Below are positions 6,102 through 7,394 of a stretch of 7,394 bases of DNA, piece after piece. The translations under genes and the position numbers were made by a program. Position 1 is the first letter of the stretch, and every line of letters starts with the position of its first letter. The notes under the pieces were generated by a model that saw only the letters and a program-made list of their open reading frames with translations, had not been told where the DNA came from and did no database searches. The DNA comes from Myxococcales bacterium (GTDB taxonomy: Bacteria; Myxococcota; Polyangia; Fen-1088), in contig PMBY01000535.1 of assembly GCA_003153875.1 (NCBI GenBank), forward strand, positions 1 through 7,394. Direction: 5' to 3'.

Positions 6102-7394
6102 GAGTGGAAGTTGGGCTGGCGACGCCGGCGCAGTCTCCGCCAAGCGATGGCTGCGCCAAGCGAGGCGAAAGGTAGCCCGGGCATACTTCTCGCAGTGTGG
6201 CCAAGAGCGCAGTCGCAGGCCTTGTGACCCAGCCGCCCTGTGCTGCCCGCGTCGGACGGTCGCGCATCTCTTGTGCCATCGGGGCTGCTCGTGTCGGGCG
6301 GGATCGAATCTCTCCGGACATCGGAGCTGCCGGCGTCGGGCGCGATAAAATCTTTGCCTCCATCGGGGCTGCCGCTGGCACCGCCCGTACCACTGCCTCC
6401 ACTTGCGCCGCCGCTGAGGCTGCCGCCGGAGCTACCTGCGCCGGCCGAAACCATGCCATCTGAACCACCGGCGCCGGTGGTGCCACCCGCGCCGCTGCCG
6501 CCGACGCCGCGCGTGCCGCCGGAGCCACCCGCACTGGTGCCGCCGAAGCCACTTGCCCCTCCCGTGCTCGTGCCGCCCAACCCACTTGCGCCGCCACGTC
6601 CGCTTGCCCCGCCCGCGGCGTTTCCGCCGAAGCCGCCAACCCCGCCACTTCCGCTCGCGCCACCTGTGCCTACGCCGCCGGTGCTGGGAGGAGCATTCGG
6701 ATCGTAGCACAGGCCGGCGCCATCGCAGTACCCGACCGACTCGCAGGGCGTTCCCCATTGCGGATAATCGCAAGCGCCTGCGCCATTGCATATCGAGCGG
6801 CACGGGGGCTGACCCCGGCCGCAGTCGTTCTCCGGATCGCTGCCCGCAGCGTAGCCAGAGCACTTGCCCGCGCGAGCAGCCTGATTGCACGACACACACT
6901 TGCCGTCGCACGCGCTCTCGCAACACACGCCATCCGCACAGAAGCCAGATGCACAGGCAGTTGCGCTGGAACAAGCGACGCCGTTCTTGCTCTTGCAACT
7001 GCCGCTGCCATCGCACGCCTGTCCGTCGGCGCAGCTACCGGGAACTTCGGTGCCCGCGGCCGCCTGCACGCAGGTGCCTTCGTGGCCAGCCACTGCGCAT
7101 GACTGGCAGGCGCCCGAGCAGGAAGCGACTGCGCAGCAAACCCCCTCCACGCAGAAGCCCGACGCGCAGGTCGACGCGGTGGCAGCGGTGCAACCCTCGC
7201 CGTTGCCGAGACTCGTTACTTTGTACTCCCAGGTCTGACTCACGCTCGCGTTCGACCAGTCGTACAGCGAGAAGTCTGGGTCCCCAAAATCCGCCGGGAG
7301 GCTGCCACCGAAAAGCACCATCACGCCGCGCTGGCTGTCGAAGACCATGGTTGGCGGGGTAGCCATGGTTGGGCCAGTGGCTAGGGTGCGCAGG
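6098..7394 (-). CDS. 3' part of a Kelch/Cys-rich repeat surface protein with MYXO-CTERM-like tail
   Basis: The frame is open to the window edge (LRTLATGPTMATPPTMVFDS), so the ATG at 7366 is probably internal and the start lies beyond 7394. Domains in order: the end of a Kelch-like repeat (TMVFDSQRGVMVLFGG, then TWEYKV), which belongs to a beta-propeller; two tandem Cys-rich modules, each opening with the pattern CASGFCxxGVCC, with 28 Cys in all (about 6705-7195) and presumably disulfide-bonded; a Gly/Ser/Ala stalk (about 6370-6700); a 14-residue Asp/Pro repeat in three copies (6239-6364); and a tail ACDCAL, hydrophobic segment, RRLRRRR. This combination is characteristic of large exported myxobacterial proteins of unknown role, perhaps in adhesion or carbohydrate binding. 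Its stop overlaps the stop of the peptidase gene within CTAA. The architecture is secure; the function is not known. Confidence 0.85.
   Translation of the reverse strand, partial: LRTLATGPTMATPPTMVFDSQRGVMVLFGGSLPADFGDPDFSLYDWSNASVSQTWEYKVTSLGNGEGCTAATASTCASGFCVEGVCCAVASCSGACQSCAVAGHEGTCVQAAAGTEVPGSCADGQACDGSGSCKSKNGVACSSATACASGFCADGVCCESACDGKCVSCNQAARAGKCSGYAAGSDPENDCGRGQPPCRSICNGAGACDYPQWGTPCESVGYCDGAGLCYDPNAPPSTGGVGTGGASGSGGVGGFGGNAAGGASGRGGASGLGGTSTGGASGFGGTSAGGSGGTRGVGGSGAGGTTGAGGSDGMVSAGAGSSGGSLSGGASGGSGTGGASGSPDGGKDFIAPDAGSSDVRRDSIPPDTSSPDGTRDARPSDAGSTGRLGHKACDCALGHTARSMPGLPFASLGAAIAWRRLRRRRQPNFHS
6101..6223 (-). other. MYXO-CTERM-like C-terminal sorting signal
   Basis: HKACDCALGHTARS is followed by a weakly hydrophobic segment (MPGLPFASLGAAIAW) and RRLRRRRQPNFHS. 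The Cys-Asp-Cys codons are at 6209-6217. The tail is less hydrophobic and has a longer post-Arg extension than the other two in the window, so it is the weakest of the three matches, but its order of elements is the same. Confidence 0.65.
6239..6364 (-). repeat. Three 42-bp units encoding an Asp/Pro-rich 14-mer
   Basis: Three adjacent in-frame units at 6323-6364, 6281-6322 and 6239-6280 encode DGGKDFIAPDAGSS, DVRRDSIPPDTSSP and DGTRDARPSDAGST. The consensus is D-x-x-(K/R)-D-x-x-x-(P/S)-D-(A/T)-x-S-x. The units have diverged but keep length 42 bp exactly. They form an acidic spacer between the Gly stalk and the membrane tail. Confidence 0.8.

Noticed and set aside
5265..6143. Minus-strand open frame of 292 codons opposite the peptidase gene
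   Set aside because: The plus strand encodes a full-length, clearly conserved M2 peptidase. The antisense frame is explained by high GC3 codon bias.

Overview
The window looks like chromosomal DNA of a high-GC myxobacterium (Myxococcota, probably a Polyangiales-type relative). Three of the six genes end in a MYXO-CTERM-like tail (Cys-x-Cys, short hydrophobic stretch, Arg cluster). Long Gly-rich and Ala/Gly/Thr stalks, Cys-rich repeat modules and Asp-rich tails are also typical of secreted proteins in that phylum. I see no RNA gene, CRISPR array, insertion sequence or integrase.

Layout. Six protein genes alternate strictly in strand (+ - + - + -): (1) 1-645 +, the 3' end of a surface protein with a Gly stalk and MYXO-CTERM-like tail; (2) 651-2303 -, a stalked probable lipoprotein with a rhamnogalacturonan-acetylesterase-like SGNH (CE12-type) domain; (3) 2416/2440-3819 +, the C-terminal part of a WxGxxYxVxW-type repeat protein with a stalk and MYXO-CTERM-like tail, apparently missing its N-terminus; (4) 3840-4202 -, a small Cys-motif lipoprotein with an Asp/Ala tail; (5) 4275-6101 +, an M2-family (angiotensin-converting-enzyme-like) zinc dipeptidyl carboxypeptidase with a complete active site; (6) 6098-7394 -, the 3' part of a Kelch plus Cys-rich repeat protein with a MYXO-CTERM-like tail, whose start lies beyond the window edge.

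The three tail-to-tail junctions are very tight (5 bp, 20 bp and a 4-bp overlap), leaving no room for intergenic terminators. The two head-to-head spacers (about 112 and 72 bp) must hold the promoters. No stretch above 300 bases lacks a gene. No two genes form an operon, so the common theme is cell-envelope location rather than one pathway.

I do not see strong evidence for a wholly new multi-gene system. The points most worth following are the clustering of MYXO-CTERM-like tails together with an oppositely anchored stalked esterase, the ACE-like peptidase with Asp at the position of the chloride-ligand Arg, and the abrupt 5' truncation of gene 3.
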